Below are positions 1 through 9,348 of a DNA stretch of 64,000 nucleotides, in pieces. The notes below the pieces were generated by a model. The model ran no database searches and was not told the DNA's origin. It saw only the letters and a program-made list of their open reading frames with translations. The position numbers were made by a program, and so were the translations under genes. Numbering within the stretch: the first letter of the stretch is position 1; the number at the start of each line of letters is the position of its first letter. The stretch lies in contig NZ_CP109496.1 of assembly GCF_036231355.1 (NCBI RefSeq), positions 6,386,001 to 6,450,000 on the forward strand. Direction: 5' to 3'. Source of the DNA: Streptomyces sp. NBC_01431. Its GTDB lineage: Bacteria; Actinomycetota; Actinomycetes; Streptomycetales; Streptomycetaceae.

Positions 1-1
1 C

Positions 2-673
2 GGGCTGCGGGACGACGTCCTGCTCGACGCGCTGCGCACGGTGCTGGGCCCGGAGGGGACGCTGGTGGTCCCGGCGTTCACCCCGGAGAACTCCGACACG
101 TCCCCGGCCCACCGCGCGCTCGTACGCCAAGCCCCCGACCCGGCCGCGTTCCGGGCCGCGATGGCGCCCTTCGACCCGGACCGCACCCCGTGCCCCGGGA
201 TGGGCCGGCTGGCCGAACGGGTCAGGACCACCGAGGGCGCCGCCCGCAGCGACCATCCGCAGACCTCCTTCGCGGCACTCGGTGCCCGCGCCCCGGAGCT
301 GATGAAGGGCCACGCCCTCGACTGCCACTTCGGCGCCGAATCCCCGCTCGCCCGGCTGATCGCCGCCGCGGCGCAGGTGCTCCTGGTCAACGTGGGCTTT
401 GCGGAGTGCACCGCGTTCCACGCCGCCGAATACCTGGTGCCGTCGAACCCGGTGCGTACCTACCGGGCGGTGATCAGGGACGAGCGGGGCGGTCGCACCT
501 GGTTCGAGTACACCGACGCCGCGCTCGACGACAGCGACTTCGCGCTGATCGGCGCCGCCTTCCCGGCCGAGCACGTACGCCGGGGGCCGGTGGGGCGGGG
601 CAGTGCGCGGCTCTTCCCGATCCGCGAGGCGGTCGACCACGCGGCCGCCTGGATGTCCGAGCACAGGCGGTGA
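2..673 (+). CDS. AAC(3)-family aminoglycoside N-acetyltransferase, 5' end missing
   Basis: The reading frame is open from base 2, so the gene begins before the window; 223 residues and the stop are visible. The core LVVPAFTPENSD and the RSDHPQTSFAALG stretch are typical of the AAC(3) antibiotic N-acetyltransferase family, where the HP-containing loop shapes the acetyl-CoA and aminoglycoside site. Known members acetylate the 3-amino group of aminoglycosides, but many chromosomal Streptomyces paralogues have other or unknown substrates, so resistance is not implied. A gap of about 180 bp separates it from the next gene, which is probably transcribed independently. Confidence 0.85.
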   Translation, partial: GLRDDVLLDALRTVLGPEGTLVVPAFTPENSDTSPAHRALVRQAPDPAAFRAAMAPFDPDRTPCPGMGRLAERVRTTEGAARSDHPQTSFAALGARAPELMKGHALDCHFGAESPLARLIAAAAQVLLVNVGFAECTAFHAAEYLVPSNPVRTYRAVIRDERGGRTWFEYTDAALDDSDFALIGAAFPAEHVRRGPVGRGSARLFPIREAVDHAAAWMSEHRR

Positions 674-855
674 ACGACGGCCCGGAAAGCGGTGAGCCCC
701 GATGGACCATGGCCCCCTCACCCGGTCGGGCCGCCGGTCTCCGCGGCTTTTCCCGTGCGGCGCCGGCCCACTCGCGCGGTGACCGGGGCTCCCCTTGGGG
801 GACAAGCAGAGTTACCGTCGAGGTACACGTCCGATTCGGACCCTTGGGGGCCGTG

Positions 856-1815
856 ATGGTCGAGGCACTGGTGACAGCCGGCATCGCCGTCGCATCAGCC
901 GGAGTCGTCTATGTGCTGGCGGCGGCACGGGTCATCAAGCAGTACGAGCGCGGGGTGGTCTTCCGGCTCGGGAGGCTGAAGGACTCCGTGCGCGGCCCCG
1001 GTTTCACCATGATCCTTCCGTTCGCCGACCGGCTGCGGAAGGTGAACATGCAGATCGTCACCATGCCGGTGCCCGCACAGGACGGCATCACGCGGGACAA
1101 CGTGACGGTCCGGGTGGACGCGGTCATCTACTTCAAGGTCGTCGACCCGGCGGACGCGGTCATCCAGGTCGAGGACTACCAGTTCGCGGTCGCGCAGATG
1201 GCCCAGACCTCGCTGCGCTCGATCATCGGCAAGAGCGATCTGGACGACCTCCTGTCGAACCGGGAGAAGCTCAACCAGGGCTTGGAGCTGATGATCGACA
1301 GCCCGGCGATCGGGTGGGGCGTACAGATCGACCGCGTCGAGATCAAGGACGTGTCGCTGCCGGAGACGATGAAGCGCTCGATGGCCCGCCAGGCGGAGGC
1401 CGACCGCGAGCGCCGGGCCCGGGTCATCAACGCCGACGCCGAACTCCAGGCCTCGAAGAAGCTCGCCGAAGCGGCCGGAGTGATGTCGAAGGAGCCGGCC
1501 GCGCTCCAACTCCGGCTGCTCCAGACCGTGGTGGCGGTGGCCGCGGAGAAGAACTCGACGCTGGTCCTGCCGTTCCCGGTGGAGCTGCTCCGCTTCCTGG
1601 AGCGCGCCCAGCAGCCGGCACCGGGGCCCGTGGAGCCCGCTGTGGGGCCCGCGGCCGAGCCCGCTGTGGAGCCCGCTCCCGCAACGACCGCGGTCGAGCC
1701 CGCTCCAGAAGCTTCCACTCCTGAGGTCCCCGCCCCAGGGGCCTCCGTTCCTGAGGCTCTCGTTCGAGAGGCTGCCGCTCCTCCTGTTCCCGATGCCGAG
1801 CTGCCGATGGCGTAA
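856..1815 (+). CDS. SPFH/band-7 (slipin-type) membrane protein
   Basis: 319 residues. One N-terminal membrane segment (about 3-22) is followed by a stomatin-like SPFH domain with the characteristic run IKQYERGVVFRLGRL and the central RSIIGKSDLDDLL region, then the alpha-helical region near KRSMARQAEADRERRARVI. Family members form cage-like oligomers in membrane microdomains and often modulate proteases or membrane fluidity. The last ~55 residues are a low-complexity Pro/Ala/Glu-Val tail (repeats such as VEPA), longer than in typical slipins. The ATG at 856 is preceded in frame by GTG at 853; either could start the protein and a GGGGG stretch serves as a weak ribosome site. No NfeD partner gene is adjacent. 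Confidence 0.88.
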   Translation: MVEALVTAGIAVASAGVVYVLAAARVIKQYERGVVFRLGRLKDSVRGPGFTMILPFADRLRKVNMQIVTMPVPAQDGITRDNVTVRVDAVIYFKVVDPADAVIQVEDYQFAVAQMAQTSLRSIIGKSDLDDLLSNREKLNQGLELMIDSPAIGWGVQIDRVEIKDVSLPETMKRSMARQAEADRERRARVINADAELQASKKLAEAAGVMSKEPAALQLRLLQTVVAVAAEKNSTLVLPFPVELLRFLERAQQPAPGPVEPAVGPAAEPAVEPAPATTAVEPAPEASTPEVPAPGASVPEALVREAAAPPVPDAELPMA

Positions 1816-1845
1816 GGGGGCGCGACCCAAAGCGATGGGGGAGGC

Positions 1846-2862
1846 TCACGTGCCCACCGGTGGGCCGGCGCGATCCTGGCGCAGCCCGGCCAGGAGCACG
1901 GTGACGACGGCGCCGGCCGCCGCCCAGATGGAGAGCACCTGGAGCGGGCTGCTGATCGCGTTCCCCCTGAAGTACGCGATGGAGCGCGCCGCCCAGGTGC
2001 CCGCGCCCGGCGGAAGGCCGGGCCCGATCGTCCGCCAGAACGGCGGGAGCAGCGGATACGGATAGGCGCCGCCCGCGCTCGGATTGCCGAGGACGACGAT
2101 GACCAGGATCGCCAGGCCGATGCCGACGACCCCGGCGAGCCCCTGGAAGGCGAGCGTGGTGGCGCCCACCGCGAACACGACGAGGGCGCCGAGTCCGGCG
2201 AGCCCGATGTAGCTGCCCGGCAGCGCGTCGAGCACCGGCCCGATGATGAGCGAGCCGAGCAGCCCGGCGGCGATCGAGTACAGCGCGAGCACCGCGAGCC
2301 GGATCAGCGCGCGATGGGGGTTGGCGGGCCGGGCGCCCGCGCTGATCGCGAGGATCGCGGCGCACAGGTAGCCGCCCACGCACCAGCCGACGACGAGGTA
2401 GAACGAGGACAGGGTGCGGGAGTCGCCCGCGGCGACGGGGGCGACGTCCACCACCTTCACGGTGCGCTGCTGCGTCTTCTCGGCGGCCGTCACGATCGCC
2501 TCCACGGCCTGCGCGAGCGAGGCCCCGCCGCCGCTCGCCACGAGCACCGTGTCGGTGGTGCCCCGCGGATCGACGATCAGGGCCCCGTCGATGCCGCGCT
2601 CGCGCAGCTGCCGGGTGGCGTCGGCCGCGTCCTTGGCGGTCCGTACGTCCAGCGGCCCGCCGGGCAGCGCGCCCAGCTTCTGCGTGAGCTGCGGGCTGAT
2701 CTGCGGGGGAGCGACCACCGCGAAGGGGATGTCCTTCGGCTTCGGGCTGTGGAAGGCACCGGCGTAGGACGCGATGAAGGCGACCATCAGCCCCAGTACG
2801 CCGATGACCAGCAGGGCGGCCCGCACGGTGACGGCGGTCTTCACCTCGTCGACGAAAGTCAT
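1846..2862 (-). CDS. DUF3533/YhgE-Pip-like ABC-2-type membrane protein
   Basis: 338 residues starting MTFVDEVKTAVTVRAALLV. Topology is typical of the YhgE/Pip and DUF3533 group: one membrane segment at about 13-35, a large extracytoplasmic domain (about 40-160), then five to six closely spaced hydrophobic segments to the C-terminus. Related proteins resemble the permease half of ABC-2 exporters, but no ATPase is next to it, so transport is not shown. The ATG at 2862 was chosen because the ~60 in-frame residues upstream are low-quality. It converges with the SPFH gene with a 30-base gap and no clear terminator. Confidence 0.75.
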   Translation of the reverse strand: MTFVDEVKTAVTVRAALLVIGVLGLMVAFIASYAGAFHSPKPKDIPFAVVAPPQISPQLTQKLGALPGGPLDVRTAKDAADATRQLRERGIDGALIVDPRGTTDTVLVASGGGASLAQAVEAIVTAAEKTQQRTVKVVDVAPVAAGDSRTLSSFYLVVGWCVGGYLCAAILAISAGARPANPHRALIRLAVLALYSIAAGLLGSLIIGPVLDALPGSYIGLAGLGALVVFAVGATTLAFQGLAGVVGIGLAILVIVVLGNPSAGGAYPYPLLPPFWRTIGPGLPPGAGTWAARSIAYFRGNAISSPLQVLSIWAAAGAVVTVLLAGLRQDRAGPPVGT

Positions 2863-3028
2863 GCCCCCACGCTCGGCCGCGCCGGGTGCGCACGCAGTCG
2901 GGGCGGGGCCGAACGGCTGACTCCCCCCGGCCGGTCCGCCCCCTCGAACGGGCACCGGCTGCCACGCTGGAGGCAGGTTCCCGGGGCTCGCTTCCCCGGG
3001 AGGACTACACAGCCGACAGGAGCACTCC

Positions 3029-3817
3029 ATGCTGACCTCCACGCAGGTACCCGGCGGGCTGAACTGGCTCGACCTGGGGACCCCCGACCCCGACGCGGCC
3101 GTCGTTTTCTACGCGGGCGTGTTCGGCTGGGATTTCCGGTCCGCGGGACCGGAGGCCGGGGGCTACGGCTTCCTCCAGAAGGACGGCAGGACGCTCGCCG
3201 GCCTCGGCCCGCTGACCGAGGAGGGCGCGAGTTCCGCCTGGACGGTGTACTTCCGCACCGTGGACGCCGACGCCACCGCCAAGGCCGTCGAGCAGGCGGG
3301 CGGCTCGGTCCGCGTCGCGCCCGCGGAGGTCTTCACGGCCGGGCGGATGGCCGGCTTCACCGACCCGACGGGCGCCGAGTTCGCCGTGTGGGAGCCCCGG
3401 GAGATGGACGGCCTGGAGATCGTCAACGAGCCCGGCAGCGTCAGCTGGATCGAGCTGTACACGACCGATGCCGCGGTGGCGAAGGACTTCTACCGCACGG
3501 TCCTGTCGTGGGACACCCGCGACATGCCCATGAGTGAGGACATCGTCTACACGATCGCCGGTGCGGCGGGCGGCGGCGAGCAGTCCATGCACGGCGGCCT
3601 CATGCAGCTGCCCCAGGAGAACCTGGACGCGGGCTCGACCTCCGAATGGCACCCGTACTTCGAGACCGAGGACTGCGACGCCACGGTGGTCAGGGCACAG
3701 GAGCTGGGTGCGACCGTCATCATCCCGCCCGCCGACGCCGAGGGCGTGGGACGGTTCGCGATGCTGCTCGACCCGTTCGGCGCCCCGTTCGCGGTGATCA
3801 CGAGCGCCACCGCCTGA
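3029..3817 (+). CDS. VOC-family protein with two glyoxalase-like domains
   Basis: 262 residues with two tandem vicinal-oxygen-chelate modules. The first starts at GGLNWLDLGTPDPDAAVVFY and the second at VSWIELYTTDAAVAKDFY; each ends in a characteristic DPTGAEFAVWEP or DPFGAPFAV segment. Internal duplication like this is typical of a fused VOC dimer. In Streptomyces such proteins are usually annotated as hydroxylases or glyoxalase-like bleomycin-resistance relatives; metal and substrate cannot be read from the sequence. An AGGAG ribosome site precedes the ATG. It appears monocistronic, upstream of the SOS-controlled dnaE2 promoter. Confidence 0.85.
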   Translation: MLTSTQVPGGLNWLDLGTPDPDAAVVFYAGVFGWDFRSAGPEAGGYGFLQKDGRTLAGLGPLTEEGASSAWTVYFRTVDADATAKAVEQAGGSVRVAPAEVFTAGRMAGFTDPTGAEFAVWEPREMDGLEIVNEPGSVSWIELYTTDAAVAKDFYRTVLSWDTRDMPMSEDIVYTIAGAAGGGEQSMHGGLMQLPQENLDAGSTSEWHPYFETEDCDATVVRAQELGATVIIPPADAEGVGRFAMLLDPFGAPFAVITSATA

Positions 3818-3868
3818 CCTCCCGAGAACGGCCGGCGGACCGCTCCGGCAGACATTCGAACATGTGTG

Positions 3869-3897
3869 TCGCACGCACGTTCGAACTGGTCTATGGT
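3869..3897 (+). promoter_or_regulatory. LexA (SOS) box and likely -10 of dnaE2
   Basis: TCGCACGCACGTTCGA at 3869-3884 matches the actinobacterial/Gram-positive LexA consensus TCGAAC-N4-GTTCGA with one mismatch. A second perfect half site TCGAAC lies just upstream at 3856-3861. TATGGT at 3892-3897 is placed as a possible -10 element. The position directly upstream of dnaE2 supports damage-inducible control. Confidence 0.75.
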
Positions 3898-3936
3898 GGA
3901 AGGGAGGGGGTGAGAACGGATCAGTAGGAGGTGCGG

Positions 3937-6900
3937 ATGTCCGGCTTCACGCATCTGCACACCGTTTCGGGATTCTCCCTGCGGTACGGGGCCTCCCACC
4001 CGGAACGGCTGGCCGAACGCGCCGTCGACCGCGGCATGGACGCCCTCGCCCTGACCGACCGGGACACCCTCGCGGGCACGGTCCGCTTCGCCAAGGCCTG
4101 CGCCAAGGCGGGCATCCGGCCGCTGTTCGGGGCCGATCTGGCCGTGCCGGAACACCTGGAAGACGCCGGGCCCGCTCGGGGGCAGGCCCGGCGCACGCCC
4201 GTACGGGGCGGTGCGTTCGTCGACGAATCGGCTCCCCGGGTCACCTTCCTCGCCCGTGACGGCGCGACCGGCTGGGCCGAGCTCTGCCGCCTGGTCAGCG
4301 CCGCGCACACCGCCGGGGGGCGCCCGCTGCTCGCCCGCTCCGACCTGCCCGCCGAGGGGCTCACCGTGCTGCTCGGACCGGCCTCCGAGATCGGCCGCGC
4401 GCTGAGTGCGGGCCGCCCCGACCGGGCCGCGAGACTGCTCGCGCCCTGGCGGGAGATCTACGGCGACTCGCTCCGCCTCGAAGCCGTCCACCACGGGCTC
4501 AGGGGCACCGGGCCCGGCTCGCTGCGGCTGGCCGCGCGCACCGTCGGGTTCGCCGCCGAACAGGGCGTGCGCGCCGTGCTGACCAACGCCGTGCGGTACG
4601 CCGATGCCGGCCAGGGCCCGGTCGCCGACGTGCTCGACGCGGCCCGGCGCCTGGTGCCGGTGCGGGCACCGTTCGACAGTGGCGAGCGCTGGCTCAAGGA
4701 CCCGGACGCCATGTTCAAGATCGCCGAACGGGTCGCCGAGGCGGCGGGCTGGCGGCGCGACGTCGCCCACCGGCTGCTCGCCATGACCGAGCAGACCGCC
4801 GCCGAATGCCTCGTCGACCCCCAGGACGACCTCGGCATCAAGACCTTCGCCTACTTCCCGGAGCCGCACCTGGTCGGCGCGGCCCACCGCACCCCGCAGC
4901 GCGTCCTCGCCTCCCGGGCCGCCGCGGGCATGGTGCTGCGCGGCTACGGCGACCGGCGCGCGTACTGGGAGCGGATGCACCACGAGCTGGACATCATCGC
5001 GCACTGGGGGTACGCCTCGTACTTCCTCACCGTCGCCCAAGTCGTGGACGACATACGGGAGATGGGGATCCGGGTGGCCGCGCGCGGCTCCGGCGCGGGC
5101 TCGCTCGTCAACCACCTGCTCGGCATCGCCCACGCCGACCCGGTGGAGAGCGGGCTCCTGATGGAGCGCTTCCTCTCCAAGCGGCGCCCGGTGCTGCCCG
5201 ACATCGACATCGACGTGGAGTCCGCGCGCCGGCTCGACGTCTACCGCGCGATCATCGACCGCTTCGGCACCGAGCGGGTCGCCACCGTCGCCATGCCCGA
5301 GACCTACCGGGTGCGGCACGCCATCCGGGACGTGGGCGCCGCGCTGTCCATGGACCCGGCCGAGACCGACCGGATCGCGAAGTCCTTCCCGCACATCCGG
5401 GCCCGCGACGCCCGCACGGCGCTGAAGGAACTGCCCGAACTGCGGTCCCTGGCGGGCGAGATGGAGAAGTACGGCAGGTTCTGGGAGCTGGTCGAGGCGC
5501 TCGACGCACTGCCGCGCGGCATCGCCATGCACCCGTGCGGCGTGCTCCTCTCGGACGCCTCCCTGCTGTGCCGCACCCCCGTCATGCCGACCAGCGGCGA
5601 AGGGTTTCCCATGTCCCAGTTCGACAAGGAGGACGTGGAGGACCTCGGGCTGCTCAAACTGGACGTCCTGGGCGTGCGGATGCAGTCGGCGATGGCCCAC
5701 GCGGTGGCCGAGATCGGCCGGGCGACGGGCGAGAAGCTCGACATCGACGACCCGGCGCAGGTACCGCCCGGCGATGCGAAGACGTACCAACTCATCCGGT
5801 CCACCGAGACGTTGGGCTGTTTCCAGATCGAGTCACCGGGCCAGCGCGACCTGGTCGGGCGGCTCCAGCCCGCCACCTTCCACGATCTCGTGGTCGACAT
5901 CTCGCTGTTCAGGCCCGGACCGGTCGCGGCCGACATGGTGCGGCCGTTCATCGAGGCCCGGCACGGGCGGGCCCCGGTGCGCTTCCCGCACCCCGACCTG
6001 GCGGACGCGCTGCGCGACACCTACGGCGTGGTCGTCTTCCACGAGCAGATCATCGAGATCGTGAACATCATGACCGGCTGTGGCCGGGGCGAGGCCGACC
6101 GGGCGCGGCGCGGACTCGGCGACCCCGAGTCGCAGGGCCGCATCAAGACCTGGTTCGCCCAACGAGCCGAAGAGCGCGGCTACCTGCCCGAGGTGATCGC
6201 CCGCACCTGGGAGATCGTGGAGGCCTTCGGCTCGTACGGCTTCTGCAAGGCGCACGCTGTCGCCTTCGCCGTGCCGACCTACCAGTCGGCCTGGCTCAAG
6301 GCGCATCACCCGGCCGCCTTCTACGCCGGGCTGCTCACCCACGACCCCGGGATGTACCCCAAGCGGCTGCTGCTCGCGGACGCGCGGCGGCGCGGGGTGC
6401 CTATCCTGCCGGTGGACGTGAACCGGTCCTCGGTCGCACACGGAATCGAACTGGTGTCCGGTGTGTGGGGGGTGCGGCTCGCGCTGGCGGACGTCCACGG
6501 GATCAGCGAGGCCGAGAGCGCGCGCATCGAGGCCGGCCGCCCCTACGCCTCGCTGCGTGACTTCTGGCAGCGGGCCCGGCCCAGCCGGCCGGTCGCCGAA
6601 CGGCTCGCCCGGATCGGCGCGCTCGACGCGTTCGGCGCCAACCGGCGCGACCTGCTGCTCCACCTGTCCGAACTGCACGGCGCCCGCCGTGCCGCGGGCG
6701 GTCAACTCCCGCTGGACGGCGGCCTGTTGACGGCCAGTACGGGACTGCCCGACCTGGATGACGCGGAACGGCTCAGTGCCGAACTCGGCGTCCTCGGTAT
6801 GGACGCCTCCCGCCACCTGATGGAGGACCACACGGAGTTCCTGAACGAACTCGGCGTCGTCTCCGCCAAGCGGCTGCGCGATGCCGAGCACGGCCGGACG

Positions 6901-7425
6901 GTCCTGGTGGCGGGCGCCAAGGCGGCCACCCAGACCCCGCCGATCCGCTCCGGCAAGCGGGTCGTCTTCAGCACCCTGGACGACGGCACGGGCCTGGTCG
7001 ACCTGGCCTTCTTCGACGACAGTCACGACGCCTGCGCCTACACCGTCTTCCACTCCTGGCTGCTCCTTGTGCGCGGCGTGGTGCAGCGACGCGGCCCGCG
7101 CAGCCTCAGCGTGGTGGGCGCCCGCGCCTGGAACCTCGCCGAACTGGCCGAACTGCGCCGGGTGGGCGGCCTGGACGCGGTCTCGGCCCGCCTCGCGACC
7201 CCGCCGGAACCCATCGAACCCGCCGCCCCCTCCTCGGAAGCCTCCGAAGCCTTTGAAGCCTCCGAAGCCTTTGAAACGGCGGCCGGGCGGTCCGCCGACA
7301 ACGGCCGCCGCATCCACCTGTCCACCGGCTACGAACTGAACCCCTGGGCCGACCTGCGACCGGCAGGTGAACAGGCCGCCACCGGACGGAAGTTGTGGCA
7401 CGCGAGCCCCGGGAGCGCGGGATGA
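3937..7425 (+). CDS. dnaE2: Error-prone DNA polymerase III alpha subunit DnaE2
   Basis: 1162 residues. This is the C-family polymerase used for mutagenic translesion synthesis after DNA damage. An N-terminal PHP domain begins FTHLHTVSGFS. The polymerase palm carries LPDIDIDVES (catalytic aspartates about D422, D424, D426 region) and FDKEDVEDLGLLKLDVLG holds the third acidic residue. A helix-hairpin-helix region and an OB-fold (about 960-1060) follow. The C-terminal ~45 residues include a repeated SEAFEASEAFE patch encoded by two exact 18-bp units. ATG at 3937 follows AGGAGG with good spacing; GTG at 3931 overlaps that site and is rejected. The stop overlaps the next ATG (ATGA), so the Y-family-like partner is translationally coupled. 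A LexA box lies upstream. Confidence 0.97.
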   Translation: MSGFTHLHTVSGFSLRYGASHPERLAERAVDRGMDALALTDRDTLAGTVRFAKACAKAGIRPLFGADLAVPEHLEDAGPARGQARRTPVRGGAFVDESAPRVTFLARDGATGWAELCRLVSAAHTAGGRPLLARSDLPAEGLTVLLGPASEIGRALSAGRPDRAARLLAPWREIYGDSLRLEAVHHGLRGTGPGSLRLAARTVGFAAEQGVRAVLTNAVRYADAGQGPVADVLDAARRLVPVRAPFDSGERWLKDPDAMFKIAERVAEAAGWRRDVAHRLLAMTEQTAAECLVDPQDDLGIKTFAYFPEPHLVGAAHRTPQRVLASRAAAGMVLRGYGDRRAYWERMHHELDIIAHWGYASYFLTVAQVVDDIREMGIRVAARGSGAGSLVNHLLGIAHADPVESGLLMERFLSKRRPVLPDIDIDVESARRLDVYRAIIDRFGTERVATVAMPETYRVRHAIRDVGAALSMDPAETDRIAKSFPHIRARDARTALKELPELRSLAGEMEKYGRFWELVEALDALPRGIAMHPCGVLLSDASLLCRTPVMPTSGEGFPMSQFDKEDVEDLGLLKLDVLGVRMQSAMAHAVAEIGRATGEKLDIDDPAQVPPGDAKTYQLIRSTETLGCFQIESPGQRDLVGRLQPATFHDLVVDISLFRPGPVAADMVRPFIEARHGRAPVRFPHPDLADALRDTYGVVVFHEQIIEIVNIMTGCGRGEADRARRGLGDPESQGRIKTWFAQRAEERGYLPEVIARTWEIVEAFGSYGFCKAHAVAFAVPTYQSAWLKAHHPAAFYAGLLTHDPGMYPKRLLLADARRRGVPILPVDVNRSSVAHGIELVSGVWGVRLALADVHGISEAESARIEAGRPYASLRDFWQRARPSRPVAERLARIGALDAFGANRRDLLLHLSELHGARRAAGGQLPLDGGLLTASTGLPDLDDAERLSAELGVLGMDASRHLMEDHTEFLNELGVVSAKRLRDAEHGRTVLVAGAKAATQTPPIRSGKRVVFSTLDDGTGLVDLAFFDDSHDACAYTVFHSWLLLVRGVVQRRGPRSLSVVGARAWNLAELAELRRVGGLDAVSARLATPPEPIEPAAPSSEASEAFEASEAFETAAGRSADNGRRIHLSTGYELNPWADLRPAGEQAATGRKLWHASPGSAG

Positions 7426-8390
7426 TCCTCTGTGCACGGTTCGCCCCGGGAGAGTCGGACGCGGCGCCTTCCTCGCTGGTCACGCTGGCCGAGGGCCTCA
7501 CCCCCACCGTCCAGGCGCTCCCGCCCGACGGGCTGCTCGCCGATCTGTGCGGCGCCGAGAAGTACTTCGGGCAGGACGCGGAGCGGCTCGCCGCCCTCCT
7601 GCGGGTCCGCGCGCTCGCCCACTTCGGCCTGGGCTGCGCCATCGGCCTCGCGCCCAATGCGATGCTGGCCAGGATGGCGGCCCGGGACGCCGGAGCCGGG
7701 ACGACCCGGGTGGTGCGCCCCGACGAGGTGGACCGGTACCTCGCCGTCAAGCCGGTCCGTGCGCTGGACGGGGTGGGGCGCTCGACCGCTCGCACCCTCT
7801 GCGCGTACGGACTCGACACGGCGGGGCGCCTCGCGGACGCTCCGCCGGGCACCGTTCAGCGGATCGTCGGCGCCAGGGCCGGACGCGAACTCCAGGAACG
7901 GGCCCGCGGCATCGACCGCACCCCCGTCGTGCCGAACGCCGCAGCCAGGTCCCTGGCGGCCGAACGCACCTTCTCCCGCGACGAGTTGGACCCCGTACAC
8001 CATCGCAGGGCGCTGCTCGCCCTGGCCGAGGAACTGGGCGTCCGGCTGCGCGGCGCGCACCAGGTGTGCCGTTCCCTCAGCCTCACCGTGCGCTACGCCG
8101 ACCGGTCCACCACCACCCGCACCCGCGGCCTGCGCGAACCCTCGGCGCACTCGCCCGCGCTCACCGACCTGGCGTACGGGCTCTACGCGGCGCTCGGCCT
8201 GCAACGGGCCAGGGTGCGGGGCATCTCGCTGCGGGCCGAGGGACTGATGGCGGCCGAACTCGCCGCCCAGCAGCTGACGTTCGACCCGGCGGACGACCGG
8301 GCTCGCCGGATCGAGGCGGTGGCCGACCGGGCCCGCGCCCGCTTCGGTCCGCGGGCCATCGTCCCGGGGACGCTGTCGGACGCGGCCTGA
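7422..8390 (+). CDS. Y-family polymerase-like protein lacking the catalytic N-terminus (ImuB-like)
   Basis: 322 residues resembling the DinB/UmuC group: little-finger and helix-hairpin-helix parts are recognisable (VKPVRALDGVGRSTARTL as the HhH; RGIDRTPVVPN leading into the little finger). The usual start with the DxDxFFAxVE motif is absent, and the SxDE motif is replaced by PPDGLLADL. Two of the three metal-binding carboxylates of an active Y-family polymerase are therefore missing. Together with translational coupling to dnaE2 this fits an ImuB-type adaptor that links DnaE2 to the sliding clamp, although it is shorter than mycobacterial ImuB (about 500 residues). No imuA-like gene is present in the window. 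Confidence 0.8.
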   Translation: MILCARFAPGESDAAPSSLVTLAEGLTPTVQALPPDGLLADLCGAEKYFGQDAERLAALLRVRALAHFGLGCAIGLAPNAMLARMAARDAGAGTTRVVRPDEVDRYLAVKPVRALDGVGRSTARTLCAYGLDTAGRLADAPPGTVQRIVGARAGRELQERARGIDRTPVVPNAAARSLAAERTFSRDELDPVHHRRALLALAEELGVRLRGAHQVCRSLSLTVRYADRSTTTRTRGLREPSAHSPALTDLAYGLYAALGLQRARVRGISLRAEGLMAAELAAQQLTFDPADDRARRIEAVADRARARFGPRAIVPGTLSDAA

Positions 8391-8406
8391 GCGAGGGCGG
8401 GCGGGT

Positions 8407-9066
8407 TCAGGAAGCCAGCCGTTTCCTGACGTCCGCGGCCTGGGGGCCGAAGTCGACCGCCGGGATCCGCCACCGGGAGTCGCCCCCGGCGGCGTCGACG
8501 TAGACCAGGATGCCGCCGCCGGCCTGATCCGGCGTCAGATCGAAGACCTCGGAGCGCAGCTGGTGGCCGCCCGGTTCGATCCGGCCGACGCCGTTGTACC
8601 CGCTCACCAGGACCTTGTGCGCGGCGCCGGTGCCCTCGAAGACGCTCTGGCCGTTCGCGGCGATCCAGCGCCAGCCGCCCTTCGTGCCGTTGGCGGGCTC
8701 CTCGTCGGCCGCGTTCGCCGACAGTGAGGCGTCCTTGGTCGTGATGACGGCGAAGGTCCCGAACCGCGAGGCCGTGCCCTGGGCCTTCCTGGTGTAGACG
8801 ACGGTCGTCGGCGTGATCTCCAGGATGCCGACGAGCTCGGTTCCCACGGTCCGGGACGCCACGCCGAGGGCCAGGGCGGCGGCATCCGGACCGGGCGCGG
8901 CCGGGGTGTTGGCCGCCGGAGGTGTCGGGGTGGCCGACTGCGGGCCGGCGGCCCCCGCGGTGGGCGGCTTGTCAGCAGAGTCGTGGCTGCCACCCGGACC
9001 GCCGGTGGCGCAGGCGGTCAGGGTCAGACAGGCGGTGGCAGCGGTGGCGAGCAGGATCTTGCGCAT
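8407..9066 (-). CDS. Secreted lipoprotein of unknown function
   Basis: 219 residues. The N-terminus MRKILLATAATACLTLTAC is a lipoprotein signal with lipobox LTAC and lipidated Cys19. A Gly/Ser/Pro/Ala-rich spacer (about 20-65) leads into a single domain of about 150 residues without a motif I recognise. The ATG at 9066 was chosen over one nine codons upstream because it gives a canonical signal peptide. It is tail-to-tail with the Y-family-like gene, with a 16-base gap. Probably tethered to the outer face of the membrane. Confidence 0.8.
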   Translation of the reverse strand: MRKILLATAATACLTLTACATGGPGGSHDSADKPPTAGAAGPQSATPTPPAANTPAAPGPDAAALALGVASRTVGTELVGILEITPTTVVYTRKAQGTASRFGTFAVITTKDASLSANAADEEPANGTKGGWRWIAANGQSVFEGTGAAHKVLVSGYNGVGRIEPGGHQLRSEVFDLTPDQAGGGILVYVDAAGGDSRWRIPAVDFGPQAADVRKRLAS

Positions 9067-9348
9067 GGTTCCCCCCAAGGCGTTGACGCTCACCGGGAAC
9101 GTACCGCGACGGTGCCGACACCCAGCGTGAAGTCGCCGAACCGGGACGAAGCGGTGTCCTGTAGTGACGAATCCACCCCATCTGACGGGCCGACAGATTT
9201 TTACTGACGCGTAACTTCACTCTTGCGCTACTCGTGCGTAATTTGGCGTGAGCACGACCGTACGTATCCCGTACGGCACCCACTTGTGGTCCGGGCCGCA
9301 GGGCGAATCCCCCATCGCAACTCCCTTGAGCCGCAAGGAGATCACCCG

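Noticed and set aside
190-855. Upstream in-frame extension before the SPFH protein
   Set aside because: Extension overlaps the AAC(3) gene in another frame and is Arg/Pro-rich; the ATG at 856 starts directly before the membrane segment.
3856-3871. TCGAACATGTGTGTCG as a second LexA box
   Set aside because: Only the left half is correct; the right half matches poorly, so only 3869-3884 is called.
3547-5790. Long antisense open frame inside dnaE2 (747 codons)
   Set aside because: High-GC shadow of the dnaE2 reading frame: it is low-complexity and rich in Arg, Gly and Pro. The sense frame has clear polymerase motifs.
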